Source: Arthrobacter cheniae
GTDB lineage: Bacteria; Actinomycetota; Actinomycetes; Actinomycetales; Micrococcaceae
NCBI RefSeq assembly: GCF_003602275.1
Contig: NZ_QZVT01000001.1
Location: 588,567-652,566, forward strand
DNA: 64,000 nt
Reading direction: 5' to 3'
Numbering within the stretch: position 1 is the stretch's first letter; each line of letters opens with the position of its first letter. The notes below the pieces were generated by a model. It was not told where the DNA came from. It did no database searches and saw only the letters and a program-made list of their open reading frames with translations. Of the stretch, positions 32,765 to 41,563 are shown piece after piece. Position numbers and translations under genes: made by a program.

Positions 32765-32954
32765 CCAAATTCCCAGCGACACGAGCATCCGTCTCTGCCC
32801 GGATTCGGGGCCCGTCCGCGCTCGCTGGGAGTCCTGCGGAAGACCTGCACCAATACTTGGTCAGCCTTCGGTGCAACCCGGCCTCCGCGAAGTGGAGCGC
32901 GCAGGACAATGGACAGTGGCTTCCCCTTCGGGGAAACCGACAGCGCTCGGGTAA

Positions 32955-33036
32955 CCGCTCAGCGACAAAGGCAAACCCGGTGCGAGCCGGCGACGCAAAG
33001 CCACGGGACCCGTCGGGTCAGCCGGGCTACCGAACC
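32955..33036 (+). promoter_or_regulatory. c-di-GMP-I (GEMM) riboswitch
   Basis: Conserved blocks occur in order: AAAGGCAAACC (32967-32977), then a short P2 hairpin, GACGCAAAGCC (32992-33002), a P3 arm ACGGGACCCGT, and CCGGGCTACCG (33022-33032). The base matching the ligand-contacting G20 is G (32970), which favours c-di-GMP over cGAMP, and the stacking A47 equivalent is 32997. The aptamer ends about 15 bases before the start codon of a secreted glycoside hydrolase, so control of translation or early termination is possible. Confidence 0.88.
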
Positions 33037-33051
33037 AGCTAGGTGCCGCTC

Positions 33052-34293
33052 ATGCTTCACGTTCCCTCCGTCCCCGTCCCGGTCGGTGCCGTCCGTGGCA
33101 CCGCTGCCCGGCTCCTCCTGCTCCTCACCGCCATCGCGGTGCTGACGATCGGCCTGACGCCTGCTCCCGCACAGGCAGCAGCCGGCATCACGCTGAGCAG
33201 CGCCTCGGGGGTGGCCGGCACCACGGTCACCGTGACCGGAGCCGGCTTTCCCAAGCGGACGAAGGGGACCGTGGTAGCAGGCTCTAACCGGGTAGCAGTG
33301 ACGACCACGTCGACGGGCGCCTTCCAGGCGTCGATCATTCCCACGGGTTCCGGGACCGTGACCGTGACGGCAACGGTCGGCAGCTCCGTCGCGAGTGCAA
33401 GCTTCACCGTCGTGGCACCGGCTCCCGTTCCCGCCGCTCCGAAGGCCATCCGATTCGGAATCGGCACCAATGGTGGTCCGGCGGCCGGCCTCGAGCTCGA
33501 CGAGGTGTCCACGCTGGCCGGCGAGGCACCATCCATCGTCCTCTCCTACAAGGATTTCAACCAGCCGGTCCCCATCGCAGAGCTGGATGCGGTCCGCGCG
33601 CGGGGTGCAGAGACGCTGCTGACCTGGGAGCCCTGGACGTGGGGTGGCGGAACCGAGCAACCCGCGTTCTCGCTTGACCGCATCGCTGCAGGTGACTTCG
33701 ACGCCTATCTCCGCGAGTGGGGTACCGCCCTCGGGCAGTGGGGCCAGCCGGTGTACCTGCGGTTCGCGCACGAGATGAACGGCAACTGGTACCCGTGGGC
33801 GGAGGGCGTCAACGGCAACGACACCGGTGATTACATCGCCGCCTACCGCCATGTCCACGATGTCGTCCAATCGACCGGCGCCACGAACATCAGCTGGATC
33901 TGGAACCCGAACGTGCCCTACTGGGGCTCCACCCCCCTGGCCCAGCTCTACCCGGGCGAAGGCTACGTCGACAGCGTTGCGCTCGACGGCTACAACTGGG
34001 GCACCTCGCAGTCCTGGAGCACGTGGCAGGAGCCTCAGGCCCTGTTCGGGGAAGGGATCGCCCAGCTTCGGCAGCTCGCACCCGGCAAACCGATCGTCAT
34101 CGCGGAGACGGCGTCCTCGGAGCTGGGCGGGTCCAAGGCGCAATGGATCACCACCCTCTTCAGCTACGTCTCGGCCCAGCCGGATGTGGTGGCACTGGTC
34201 TGGTTCCACATCGACAAGGAAGCCGACTGGCGTATCAACAGCACGACGGCGTCGGCGGAGGCGTTCGCGGCAGGATTGGCCGCGCGCCGCTGA
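33052..34293 (+). CDS. secreted GH26-like glycoside hydrolase with N-terminal Ig-like domain
   Basis: The protein has 413 residues from the ATG at 33052, with AGGTG seven bases upstream; a GTG at 33043 is less likely. A signal peptide ends near AQA (residue 42). Residues 45-125 form an Ig/IPT-like beta domain rich in Thr and Val (ITLSSASGVAGTTVTVTGAG). The TIM barrel follows, with YLRFAHEMNGNWYPWAEG (acid Glu) and IVIAETASSELGG (nucleophile Glu). The GEMM riboswitch in front ties its expression to c-di-GMP, which suggests a role in matrix or biofilm polysaccharide turnover. A related lipoprotein is at 20684. Confidence 0.9.
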   Translation: MLHVPSVPVPVGAVRGTAARLLLLLTAIAVLTIGLTPAPAQAAAGITLSSASGVAGTTVTVTGAGFPKRTKGTVVAGSNRVAVTTTSTGAFQASIIPTGSGTVTVTATVGSSVASASFTVVAPAPVPAAPKAIRFGIGTNGGPAAGLELDEVSTLAGEAPSIVLSYKDFNQPVPIAELDAVRARGAETLLTWEPWTWGGGTEQPAFSLDRIAAGDFDAYLREWGTALGQWGQPVYLRFAHEMNGNWYPWAEGVNGNDTGDYIAAYRHVHDVVQSTGATNISWIWNPNVPYWGSTPLAQLYPGEGYVDSVALDGYNWGTSQSWSTWQEPQALFGEGIAQLRQLAPGKPIVIAETASSELGGSKAQWITTLFSYVSAQPDVVALVWFHIDKEADWRINSTTASAEAFAAGLAARR

Positions 34294-34362
34294 TACACCC
34301 TGCCTGCGTGGGGACAGGACAGGGAATCATAGGGCCGGGGCTTCGGTGCGCCGAGGGCTGCG

Positions 34363-35169
34363 TCAACCAGCGGGCAGGAACGGCTGGCACCGGGGGCACC
34401 ACCAGGTCCGGCGACGGCCCGGGTCGCCGGGCACCTCGGCCCTGACCCGCACGCTCGTCCCGCATCGCAGGCAGGGTTTCCCGGCCCGGCCCGCCACCCA
34501 GTGCTGTTCACCCTTGCGCGTGTTGCCGGTCGTGACCTGGTGAGCCCCGGGCTGCGTGGCGGAAAAGCGCAGGCACCGCGCGCCGAGCGCCACGAGCGCC
34601 GCCACGTCGACCTCGCCCAGTTCCGTGTCCGGGTGGATACCGCGCAGGAAACAGAGTTCGTTGGCCCAGAGGTTACCGAAGCCGGCGACGTTGCGCTGAT
34701 CGAGCAGGGCGGCCGCCACGCGTTCGCCTGGCTCTCGCTGCAGCCGTCGCACCGCCTCGTCCGCGGACCAGTCGGATCGGAGTGGATCGGGTCCGAGGTG
34801 CCCGACGACGTCGTGCTCCGCGCGCGTGGGCAGCAGATCCACCACCGGGAGGTCGAGCCCGTAGGCCGTGGGCCCACTCCGGACCCCGAGGATCACCCGG
34901 GCGTCCGGCAGCAGTGCCCGGGGAAGCTTCCGGCCAGGCGCCGTCACGGTCCACGACCCCTGCATCCGCAGGTGGGTGTGGAGGGTCAGTCCGCCGTTGA
35001 ACCGGGTCAGCAGGTGCTTGCCGTGGGTCACATGCTCCACCACCTGCATACCGTCGAGGACATCGGTGGCATGGGCCGGGACCCGAAGGTCTCCGCGCTC
35101 GAGCGTGCGGCCATCGAGCGACCTCCTCAACCGCGCCGCGAGGCGGAAGACGCTGTCGCCTTCGGGCAT
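34363..35169 (-). CDS. Fpg/Nei family DNA glycosylase (endonuclease VIII-like)
   Basis: The protein has 268 residues. The start MPEGDSVFRLAARL at 35169, with GGGAGG upstream, exposes the catalytic N-terminal Pro2 and Glu3. The helix-two-turn-helix has NVAGFGNLWANELCFLRGI. The zinc finger CLRCG with 20 residues to WWCPRCQ ends the protein. It removes oxidised bases and nicks the DNA backbone. The MPEGD start and the Leu-rich first helix fit actinobacterial Nei2 rather than Fpg (MutM). An open frame extending further upstream is not used. Confidence 0.92.
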   Translation of the reverse strand: MPEGDSVFRLAARLRRSLDGRTLERGDLRVPAHATDVLDGMQVVEHVTHGKHLLTRFNGGLTLHTHLRMQGSWTVTAPGRKLPRALLPDARVILGVRSGPTAYGLDLPVVDLLPTRAEHDVVGHLGPDPLRSDWSADEAVRRLQREPGERVAAALLDQRNVAGFGNLWANELCFLRGIHPDTELGEVDVAALVALGARCLRFSATQPGAHQVTTGNTRKGEQHWVAGRAGKPCLRCGTSVRVRAEVPGDPGRRRTWWCPRCQPFLPAG

Positions 35170-35326
35170 GAAGCCTCCCTGCTGTGATGTGTGTCGGAGT
35201 GAGGCTAGCGTCCGGCACCGACACTCCCGGCGCAGTGTCGACACCGTGTGGTGATTCCGACGTTGCCGTTGCGTCACCGATGAAGGCCCCAGCACCAAGC
35301 GCACGCCGTTCCCAATGAGCAACGCC

Positions 35327-35344
35327 GCCGGCCCGTGGGCCGGC
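35327..35344 (+). other. GC-rich hairpin
   Basis: GCCGGCCC (35327-35334) pairs with GGGCCGGC (35337-35344) and is followed by TTCCGTT. It resembles a terminator, but no plus-strand gene lies just upstream, so its role is open. Confidence 0.35.
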
Positions 35345-35458
35345 TTCCGTTATAGCCGGGAGACCGATATCCTGATTCTGCGCCGGGCCCTGCCCGGCCA
35401 GCGTGGTCCAGAAGCGGGCCTTTTCCCATGTCCGCGTCGAACCACCGAACAGGCCCTC

Positions 35459-35710
35459 ATGAACACCAGACTGTCGCCCGCCGAAGACTTCCCGGAAGAT
35501 CTCACCACCCTCGATCTGCCCGCCGTCGAGGTGTTGAACAGCAAGATCCACCGCGAACTCGACTACGAGTACGCCCACGACGGCGAACCGTCCCTGGAGA
35601 CGGAGATCCGGCACGAGGAACTGACCGAGGAACTGGACCGGCGTGACAAGCAGCCGGAGTCCACCCCCCTTCGTCCCGACGTCGCCGAGCCGGCCCGCCG
35701 CTTCTCCTGA
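35459..35710 (+). CDS. small protein with DFPEDL domain
   Basis: The protein has 83 residues starting at the ATG at 35459. It consists almost only of the domain seen at the N-terminus of the GNAT proteins at 48831 and 61559: EDFPEDLTTLDLPAVEVLNS, a run of acidic residues, and HEELTEELDRRDKQ. The GNAT part is absent. The leader is long and the ribosome site weak, so the start is less certain. It may be a stand-alone partner or regulator of the larger proteins; this is inference from the shared sequence. Confidence 0.65.
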   Translation: MNTRLSPAEDFPEDLTTLDLPAVEVLNSKIHRELDYEYAHDGEPSLETEIRHEELTEELDRRDKQPESTPLRPDVAEPARRFS

Positions 35711-35844
35711 CGCGGCCGTCCCGTCGTTCGGGACTGCTGCCGACACCGTTCCGCGGACACTGCTGATCGGGACGTCCTTCCACCCCTGCTGCATTCGCCG
35801 GCGCCGGCCGCTTCCGGGCACCCGCGCCCTTGTCCATTGGGATG

Positions 35845-37161
35845 TCAGTAGGTACTTGCCCTCTGGCCGGAGCGCCGGCCGGGAAGCGATGCACCGTGCG
35901 TCGTCGATGGAGTTGATTCGGCCATCCGCACCCCGGTCACCAGCAGAAGGTATGCCACCACCGCGCACGACAGCATGACCACCGCAGTAGGCACGGGTGA
36001 GGACAGCCCGAAGGCTCCCGTGACGGGGGCGAGCACAGCAGCACCGGCCATGTTCGAGGCACCGAGCAGCGAAGCAGCGGTACCCGCGCGAAGGCCATGG
36101 TGCTCGAGTGCCGTGGCCTGCAGCGCGGGATTGATCAGGCCGTATGACATCGTGAATCCCATGATGGGCGCCATCAGCCCCCAGAGACCGATCTGCGGTG
36201 CGAGACCGACGCTCACCAGCAGGAGCGTCGCAGTTCCCACGAGCGCTGCAGCACCGCCGCGCACGGCGAGCGCCGGGCCCGCACGTCGGGCCACATAGCC
36301 TCCCAGCTGCGCACCGACCACCATCAGCGCACCCTGTGCGCCGAAGATCAACGCGTACCCGGTAGGGCTCAGCCCGAATACCTCCTGAAGGAGGAAGGCA
36401 CTGCCGGCCATGAAGGACATCATGGCCGCGAAGAGCAGGCCACCGCCTATCGCCACGGATCTGAACTGCCGATCCGTGACGAGCGCACCGTAGTCGTCGC
36501 GGAGGCGCACACCCTTTCGCAGGAGACGCCGCTCCGCCGTATGGGTCTCGTTGCGTAGCAGGAGGACCCCAGCAACGCAGAGCAGTACCAGACCGTAGCC
36601 GAACAGGATCCAGAAAAGACCTCGCCAGCCGACGACGCCCAGCAGTTGGGCGCCGAGGGCGGGCGACGCGACCACGAAGACGCCCGAGACAATCGACAGC
36701 CGAGCGAGCAACACGAGGAGCTGCCTGCCTGAGTAGAGGTCGCGGACTATGGCGAGGGCGATGACCGCGCACGCTGCGGAGCCTATACCCTGGACCGCCC
36801 TGCTCGCGATGAGCCATCCCATGGAAGGCGCCCACGCACAGGATGCCGTTGCCACGCAGTACACGGCGATCATCGTCGCGAGGGGCCGTGCTCGCCCGAT
36901 GGCATCGGACACCGGACCCGATGCGAGCTGACCCATTCCCATCCCGATGAATGCCGCTGTCAGCGTCAACTGCACGGCGGACTCATCCGAGCCGAACTCG
37001 CGACGGATCGCAGGGAACGACGGCAGGTACAGGTCCATGGTGAGGGGCCAGATCACCTGCAGCATCGCGAGCGCGGCCATGACGGACAGGACCCGGGCGT
37101 GGGGCGGGGCAGGTGACGCCCCCACCCCTCGTCGATCGGTGGCATCACGGGGCTGTTTCAC
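35845..37161 (-). CDS. Bcr/CflA family MFS drug exporter
   Basis: The protein has 438 residues from the GTG at 37161 (AGAAGGG seven bases upstream); ATGs at 37197 and 37212 are possible longer starts. It has about twelve helices with family motifs PLTMDLYLPSFPAI in helix 1, FIGMGMGQLASGPVSDAIGRARPL (the A-like motif with RxxR) and SRAVQGIGSAACAVIALAIVRDLYSG. It belongs to the Bcr/CflA proton-driven exporter group, which moves bicyclomycin, chloramphenicol or sulfonamides in other species. The substrate here is unknown. Confidence 0.88.
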   Translation of the reverse strand: MKQPRDATDRRGVGASPAPPHARVLSVMAALAMLQVIWPLTMDLYLPSFPAIRREFGSDESAVQLTLTAAFIGMGMGQLASGPVSDAIGRARPLATMIAVYCVATASCAWAPSMGWLIASRAVQGIGSAACAVIALAIVRDLYSGRQLLVLLARLSIVSGVFVVASPALGAQLLGVVGWRGLFWILFGYGLVLLCVAGVLLLRNETHTAERRLLRKGVRLRDDYGALVTDRQFRSVAIGGGLLFAAMMSFMAGSAFLLQEVFGLSPTGYALIFGAQGALMVVGAQLGGYVARRAGPALAVRGGAAALVGTATLLLVSVGLAPQIGLWGLMAPIMGFTMSYGLINPALQATALEHHGLRAGTAASLLGASNMAGAAVLAPVTGAFGLSSPVPTAVVMLSCAVVAYLLLVTGVRMAESTPSTTHGASLPGRRSGQRASTY

Positions 37162-37341
37162 GTCGGAACCCTTCTGGTGGATAGCGCTTTCCAGCATATC
37201 CTCCTGCAGCATGCCGCCGAGTGGAAGGCTCCCGGCTGGTTCCTCCCGACTGCAACAGCACGATTCGGAAAACTTCCCTCGCCTGCCCTGCCGCGTTGGT
37301 CTAGATTCAGTAGCAACGCAGTCGACCAGAGGGAGAACAGC

Positions 37342-37770
37342 ATGAAGAACAAACTCGTGTTCACAGCGGGTATGGCTGCCGGTTACGTCCTGGGAACGCG
37401 GGCGGGCCGGGAGAGCTACGAGCAGATCAGAACCAAGGCCCAGCAGCTCTGGAACAGCCCGAAGGTGCAGGACAAGGTCAGCTCGACCACCGGCGCCCTG
37501 AAGAGCAAGGCTCCCGGGTTGCAGAACTCCCTCAAGGGCGTCATGAAGAAGGGTGGCTCGGGGAACTCGGACGGCGCGAAGGCACCCCAGGATCCGGGCA
37601 AGGATGTCGGGGCCAGCGGTGACCTGCCCCTGGACGTGCCGCCGGTCATCACCATAATGGACTCGGGCAGCAACAGTCCTACCGGTCCGAGCGGCGGAGA
37701 TCCGCTCACGGTCGAGGACACGCCTTTCCTCGCCCAGGATCAGGAAACACGCCCCGATCTCGGCAAATAG
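37342..37770 (+). CDS. YtxH-like small membrane-associated protein
   Basis: The protein has 142 residues from the ATG at 37342, with GGGAG upstream. The start KLVFTAGMAAGYVLGTRAG is a Gly-rich helix that fits the YtxH-type domain. A helical region (RESYEQIRTKAQQLWNSPKV) and a basic stretch follow, then a disordered acidic tail. Such proteins appear in stress-associated or envelope clusters without known activity. The gene is divergent from the exporter and ends in a good terminator. Confidence 0.75.
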   Translation: MKNKLVFTAGMAAGYVLGTRAGRESYEQIRTKAQQLWNSPKVQDKVSSTTGALKSKAPGLQNSLKGVMKKGGSGNSDGAKAPQDPGKDVGASGDLPLDVPPVITIMDSGSNSPTGPSGGDPLTVEDTPFLAQDQETRPDLGK

Positions 37771-37791
37771 GAATTCGGCCGGTTATACAGC

Positions 37792-37819
37792 CAGGGCTCC
37801 GGTGCAGACCGGGGCCCTG
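37792..37819. terminator. hairpin terminator
   Basis: CAGGGCTCCGG (37792-37802) pairs with CCGGGGCCCTG (37809-37819), with one T-G wobble, between two convergent genes. Confidence 0.6.
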
Positions 37820-37849
37820 CCTGTGTGACCGGGCTTGCCCGACCGGAGG

Positions 37850-38815
37850 TCAGACGCCCTCGCTGATGGCTTCCTCCGAGTCCAGGCAGGCCTGGCACTC
37901 CTCCTCCACCAGCAGCGCGTTGATGGCCACGGCAACCCGGTAGGCGTCACCCGCCGCCGGCACGAGTTGGGCTGCAGGATCGGCTGCGTTGCCGACGGCC
38001 CAGACCCGCTCCACGGACGTGCGTCCGATATCGTCCGTGACGACGCAGCCGTCGTCGCGCATGTCGCAGCCGAGGGCATCGAGTAGTGGCAGTCCCGCGT
38101 CCGAACCCGGCTCGCAGAAGACGGCCGAACACGCGACCAGCGGTCCGTCGTCGAGCTGGACGCCGCGAAGGGGCCGGGGTGCGCCGTCGCCGACCGGTCC
38201 GAGGACCAGACCCTGCACGTGTCCCTCCATGATGCGGATGCCGCGCGTCCGGAGGCGGCGCTCGTCATCCTCGGACAGCGGGGCGAGGTCGTGGGGGAAG
38301 AAGGTGACGTCGTCGGACCATTGGCGCACGAGAAGTGCCTGGTGGAGGGACGTCGGAGTGGAACCGAGGACCCCGAGCGCCTGGTCGCGGACCTCCCACC
38401 CATGGCAGTACGGGCATTGGAGCAGGCCGCGACCCCAGGCCTCCCGTGCCCCGGGCACCTCGGGAAGGACGTCGCGCAGACCGGTGGCGACGACGATGTG
38501 CCTCCCCTCCACCGACGTGCCGCCGGAGATCGCGACGGACCATCCTTCTCCGTCTTCGCGGGCATCCTCGGCGGTACCGTCGAAGAACGTGATTCCGTAG
38601 GGGTCGAGGTCGCGCCGAGCGAGGGCGACGAGGTGGTCCGGCGCGGTCCCATCCCTCGTGATGAAGCCGTAGGCCGCATCGGCCGGGGCGTTACGTGGTT
38701 TTCCGGTGTCGATGACCGCAACGGTGCGGCGTGCTCGTCCGAGGACGAGCGCGGCGCTCAGGCCCGACACTCCCCCACCGATGATGACGACGTCGTATCT
38801 CTGCTGGCTGTCCAT
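37850..38815 (-). CDS. TrxB-like NAD(P)/FAD-dependent oxidoreductase
   Basis: The protein has 321 residues. The FAD-binding VVIIGGGVSGLSAALVLGRA begins at residue 9, and the central region has QCPYCHGWEVRDQ with a CxxC pair where thioredoxin reductases have theirs. The C-terminal TSVERVWAVGNAADP matches the FAD-ribityl-binding ATG/GD motif. In place of the usual GGGDSA NADPH motif it has GVLGSTP, so the pyridine-nucleotide site is altered and its reductant is uncertain. This group is widespread in Actinobacteria as NAD(P)/FAD-dependent oxidoreductases of undetermined substrate. Confidence 0.88.
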   Translation of the reverse strand: MDSQQRYDVVIIGGGVSGLSAALVLGRARRTVAVIDTGKPRNAPADAAYGFITRDGTAPDHLVALARRDLDPYGITFFDGTAEDAREDGEGWSVAISGGTSVEGRHIVVATGLRDVLPEVPGAREAWGRGLLQCPYCHGWEVRDQALGVLGSTPTSLHQALLVRQWSDDVTFFPHDLAPLSEDDERRLRTRGIRIMEGHVQGLVLGPVGDGAPRPLRGVQLDDGPLVACSAVFCEPGSDAGLPLLDALGCDMRDDGCVVTDDIGRTSVERVWAVGNAADPAAQLVPAAGDAYRVAVAINALLVEEECQACLDSEEAISEGV

Positions 38816-38877
38816 CCCTCTATCCGATCACGCGTTACCGCGCTGATGCGGAGCGAGATTTCGCTTGCGGTCAGCGG

Positions 38878-41049
38878 TCAGGTGAGCGGACCGTTGGGTT
38901 GCTTGCCAGGGGGCGAAATACCGAGGGCTGCGACGAGGGAGGCGAAGCGCTCGCTCCCCGTGAGGTCCTCGACCAGGACTGCCCTGCCGTCGGCGTCGGC
39001 CAGGGGTATCTGCCAGTTCGGGTACTCGTCGTTGGTGCCGGGTTGATTCTGGGTGCGCCGCTCTCCTACCGCGTCGGCGAGAGCGACGCCCAGGAGGACG
39101 GACGGCGTCTCCGCGATGAAGGCGTGCAGCGCCTCCACGGTCTCCTGCACGCTTGCTTCCCCCTTCGTGAGCAGGTTCCGCTCGCGCAGGAGGGAGATGA
39201 ACTTCTCCTGGGCCGCGCGATCCTCCGCCTGCTCCTCATCCGCAGGCCGGCTGAGGAGGCCCAGCCTGTCCCGCAGCTTCACGTGTTCGCCCGCGAGGTA
39301 GCCCGCGCTCGGCGGAAGGTCGTGGACGGTCACCGTCGTCAGACAGCCCTTGCGGTAGGACTCGGGAGGCAGCGGCCCGTCCTCGTCCTGCTCGAACCAG
39401 AGGATCGAGGTGCCGAGGATCCCGCGCTCCCCCAGGTACTCCTGCACGCCGGGCTCGAACACGCCGAGGTCCTCGCCGACCACGATGGCCCGGGCGCGCT
39501 CCGCCTCGAGCGCCAGAATGCCGATCAGGGCCTTGTGGTCGTAGTAGACGTATGCGCCGGCCCCGGGCTCCTGGCCCTGCGGGATCCACCACAGGCGGAA
39601 CAGCCCGAGAATGTGGTCCACCCGGATACCACCCGCATGCCGCAGGATGTTGCGGAGCATGTCCCGGAACGGTGTATATCCTGCTTCGGCGAGACGCTCC
39701 GGATGCCACGGTGGCTGGCTCCAGTCCTGGCCGTGCTGGTTGAACATGTCCGGCGGAGCCCCGACGCTGATACCGGCGGCCAGGACGTCCTGCAGCGCCC
39801 AGGCATCGGCGCCGCTCGGATGCACGCCGACGGCGAGGTCATGCACCACGCCGATCGACATGCCCGCACCCGTGGCTTCGAGCTGCGCCTCCTGCAGTTG
39901 CTCGTCGACGAGCCACTGCAGCCACTCGTGGAATTCGATGCGAGCGGCGTGCTGCTCCGCGAAGGCTCGTGCACCGGCCGAACCCGGCCGTCCGACGTCG
40001 TTCCACTCCGGAGCGCCGGGCTCGAGCGTCTCGGCGAGCGCCGACCACAGCGCGAAGTCGGCCAGCCCCTGGCCCTGGTGGGCGCGGTAGGCGTCGAAGT
40101 CGTGCTGGCGCTGTTCCGGCCGCTTGACGGCGTGGACCAGTTCCAGCGCTTCCAGCTTCGCCGCGTAGGACGAGTTCCGGTCCAGCAGGTCGGTCTGGGT
40201 ATTGGCCGCGGCGAAGCCTGCGGCGAGTTCGGCGATCCGGTTGCGGGCGGCGTCGCCGAGCCGGGCGTACTCGGGGATGTCCTCGATGCGGAGGTAGAGC
40301 GGATGGAAGTAGCGCCGGGTCGTGGGCAGGTACGGTGACGGCTCCACGGGGGGCACCGGCTCGGCGGCATGCAGTGGATTCACCAGCACGAAGCCTCCAC
40401 CGTGCCCTGCGGCCGCCTGGGCGATCAGGCCGAGGTCGGCGAGGTCGCCGATTCCCCATGAACCGGAGGAACGGACGGAGTAGAGCTGAGCCATGAGGCC
40501 CCAGGTGCGTTGATGCATCAGCGCGGCCGTGGTGCTCAGGCGATCCGGGGTCACCACGAGGGCGCAGGACGTCTCTTGTCCGTCCACGCGCGCATGGAGG
40601 GTGTGCCAGCCGAGGGGCAGGGCGTGGGGCAGGGCGGCCTCGCGTCGCTCGACGTCCTGCCCGTCGACTCGGCGCGTACCGGTTGCACGGGCCACCGTTC
40701 CCGTATAGCGGACCCCATCCTCATCGACGGCCCACACCTCCGCATCCGCATCCACCGGTACGTGCAGCGGAACGGCATCGGTATCACTCTGGCGCACGAC
40801 GACGACGGCGGGCAGCACGGATCGCCAGGGGCCGGCCTCGGCATCCTCCAGGGCCCGGTCTATAGCGGCGTCCGACGACGCATCTACGCCGAGGGCCGCG
40901 AGAACGGTCACGAGCGTCTCGGGAGAGACCTTGGCCGGCTGACCGTCCCAGCCCTTGAAGCTCGTGCCGACCCGGTGCGCCTCGGCGAGCTGCTCGAGGG
41001 GCGTGGGTGTCACCGGGTCGGATTCTTCGGGGTGCGTCGTGTTGGCCAT
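38878..41049 (-). CDS. malQ: 4-alpha-glucanotransferase
   Basis: This 723-residue GH77 enzyme transfers alpha-1,4-glucan segments between chains in maltose, glycogen and starch metabolism. Family motifs are SWGIGDLADL near residue 196, GIRVDHILGLFRLWWIPQG (nucleophile Asp), VVGEDLGVFEPGVQEYL (acid Glu) and TVTVHDLPPSAGYL (third acidic residue). The N-terminal 150 residues form the extra domain common in actinobacterial MalQ. TAGATT (41056-41061, minus strand) lies six bases before the ATG, so the message appears leaderless. It stands alone on its strand. Confidence 0.95.
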   Translation of the reverse strand: MANTTHPEESDPVTPTPLEQLAEAHRVGTSFKGWDGQPAKVSPETLVTVLAALGVDASSDAAIDRALEDAEAGPWRSVLPAVVVVRQSDTDAVPLHVPVDADAEVWAVDEDGVRYTGTVARATGTRRVDGQDVERREAALPHALPLGWHTLHARVDGQETSCALVVTPDRLSTTAALMHQRTWGLMAQLYSVRSSGSWGIGDLADLGLIAQAAAGHGGGFVLVNPLHAAEPVPPVEPSPYLPTTRRYFHPLYLRIEDIPEYARLGDAARNRIAELAAGFAAANTQTDLLDRNSSYAAKLEALELVHAVKRPEQRQHDFDAYRAHQGQGLADFALWSALAETLEPGAPEWNDVGRPGSAGARAFAEQHAARIEFHEWLQWLVDEQLQEAQLEATGAGMSIGVVHDLAVGVHPSGADAWALQDVLAAGISVGAPPDMFNQHGQDWSQPPWHPERLAEAGYTPFRDMLRNILRHAGGIRVDHILGLFRLWWIPQGQEPGAGAYVYYDHKALIGILALEAERARAIVVGEDLGVFEPGVQEYLGERGILGTSILWFEQDEDGPLPPESYRKGCLTTVTVHDLPPSAGYLAGEHVKLRDRLGLLSRPADEEQAEDRAAQEKFISLLRERNLLTKGEASVQETVEALHAFIAETPSVLLGVALADAVGERRTQNQPGTNDEYPNWQIPLADADGRAVLVEDLTGSERFASLVAALGISPPGKQPNGPLT

Positions 41050-41244
41050 GGTTCCAATCTAGGCGTGTATCAGCGGCCTCCGCATCCGGTCCTCGGCCCG
41101 CTGTCCTGTTTGACCCGGGGTCCGCGGATGAGCCGCATCGCCACCCGATACGTGGACGGGTAGCAGTCCATGTGTCCACCCACAAGGGCTTCGCAGGCGC
41201 GCGCCAGGCTGGCGGTGCCTCCCCCGACGGTGCCACCGTGGATC

Positions 41245-41559
41245 ATGGCTTATTTCCTCGAGTACCTCGTCCCTGCAGAGAGCGGCGGAGCAGAGGTACC
41301 GGTCGACGACGCCAATGACGGCTCCACGGTGCCGGCCGGCGAAACCGCCGAGCGGGTGGTCCACATCGACGCCCTGCCCGCCCGCAGCCGGATCGCGGCG
41401 GGATCACTCGAGGATGCCCGGACCGAGGCGGAGCAGCTCCTCCTGCACAGCAAGGCGGATGCGGGGGAGCTCTTCGACGACCCCGGCGATTTCCTGGAGG
41501 CAGGGTCCGGACTGCGCGTCGGCGGATTTCGTGAGGGCCGCGGGTGGAGCGACGACTGA
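41245..41559 (+). CDS. hypothetical acidic protein
   Basis: The protein has 104 residues starting MAYFLEYLVPAESGG. It contains an acidic stretch and a helical region (GSLEDARTEAEQLLLHSKAD) and ends in a Gly-rich segment. I recognise no family. The ribosome site is weak, and the start is chosen as the first good ATG in the frame. Its codon pattern and the conserved-looking helical half favour a real gene. It converges with the MarR gene, the stop codons being four bases apart. Confidence 0.55.
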   Translation: MAYFLEYLVPAESGGAEVPVDDANDGSTVPAGETAERVVHIDALPARSRIAAGSLEDARTEAEQLLLHSKADAGELFDDPGDFLEAGSGLRVGGFREGRGWSDD

Positions 41560-41563
41560 GCCG

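Larger units (their letters stand above)
32697..33051. other. 355-base divergent intergenic region
   Basis: From left to right it contains the peroxiredoxin leader, overlapping palindromes at 32742-32764, about 190 bases with no recognisable element, the c-di-GMP riboswitch near 32955-33036, and the ribosome site AGGTG before the GH26 start. Confidence 0.6.

Noticed and set aside
34673-36835. A 720-codon open frame on the minus strand
   Set aside because: It runs antisense or out of frame through the glycosylase, the DFPEDL gene and the Bcr/CflA exporter and has the Arg/Gly-rich composition of a high-GC shadow frame. The three real genes have family motifs.
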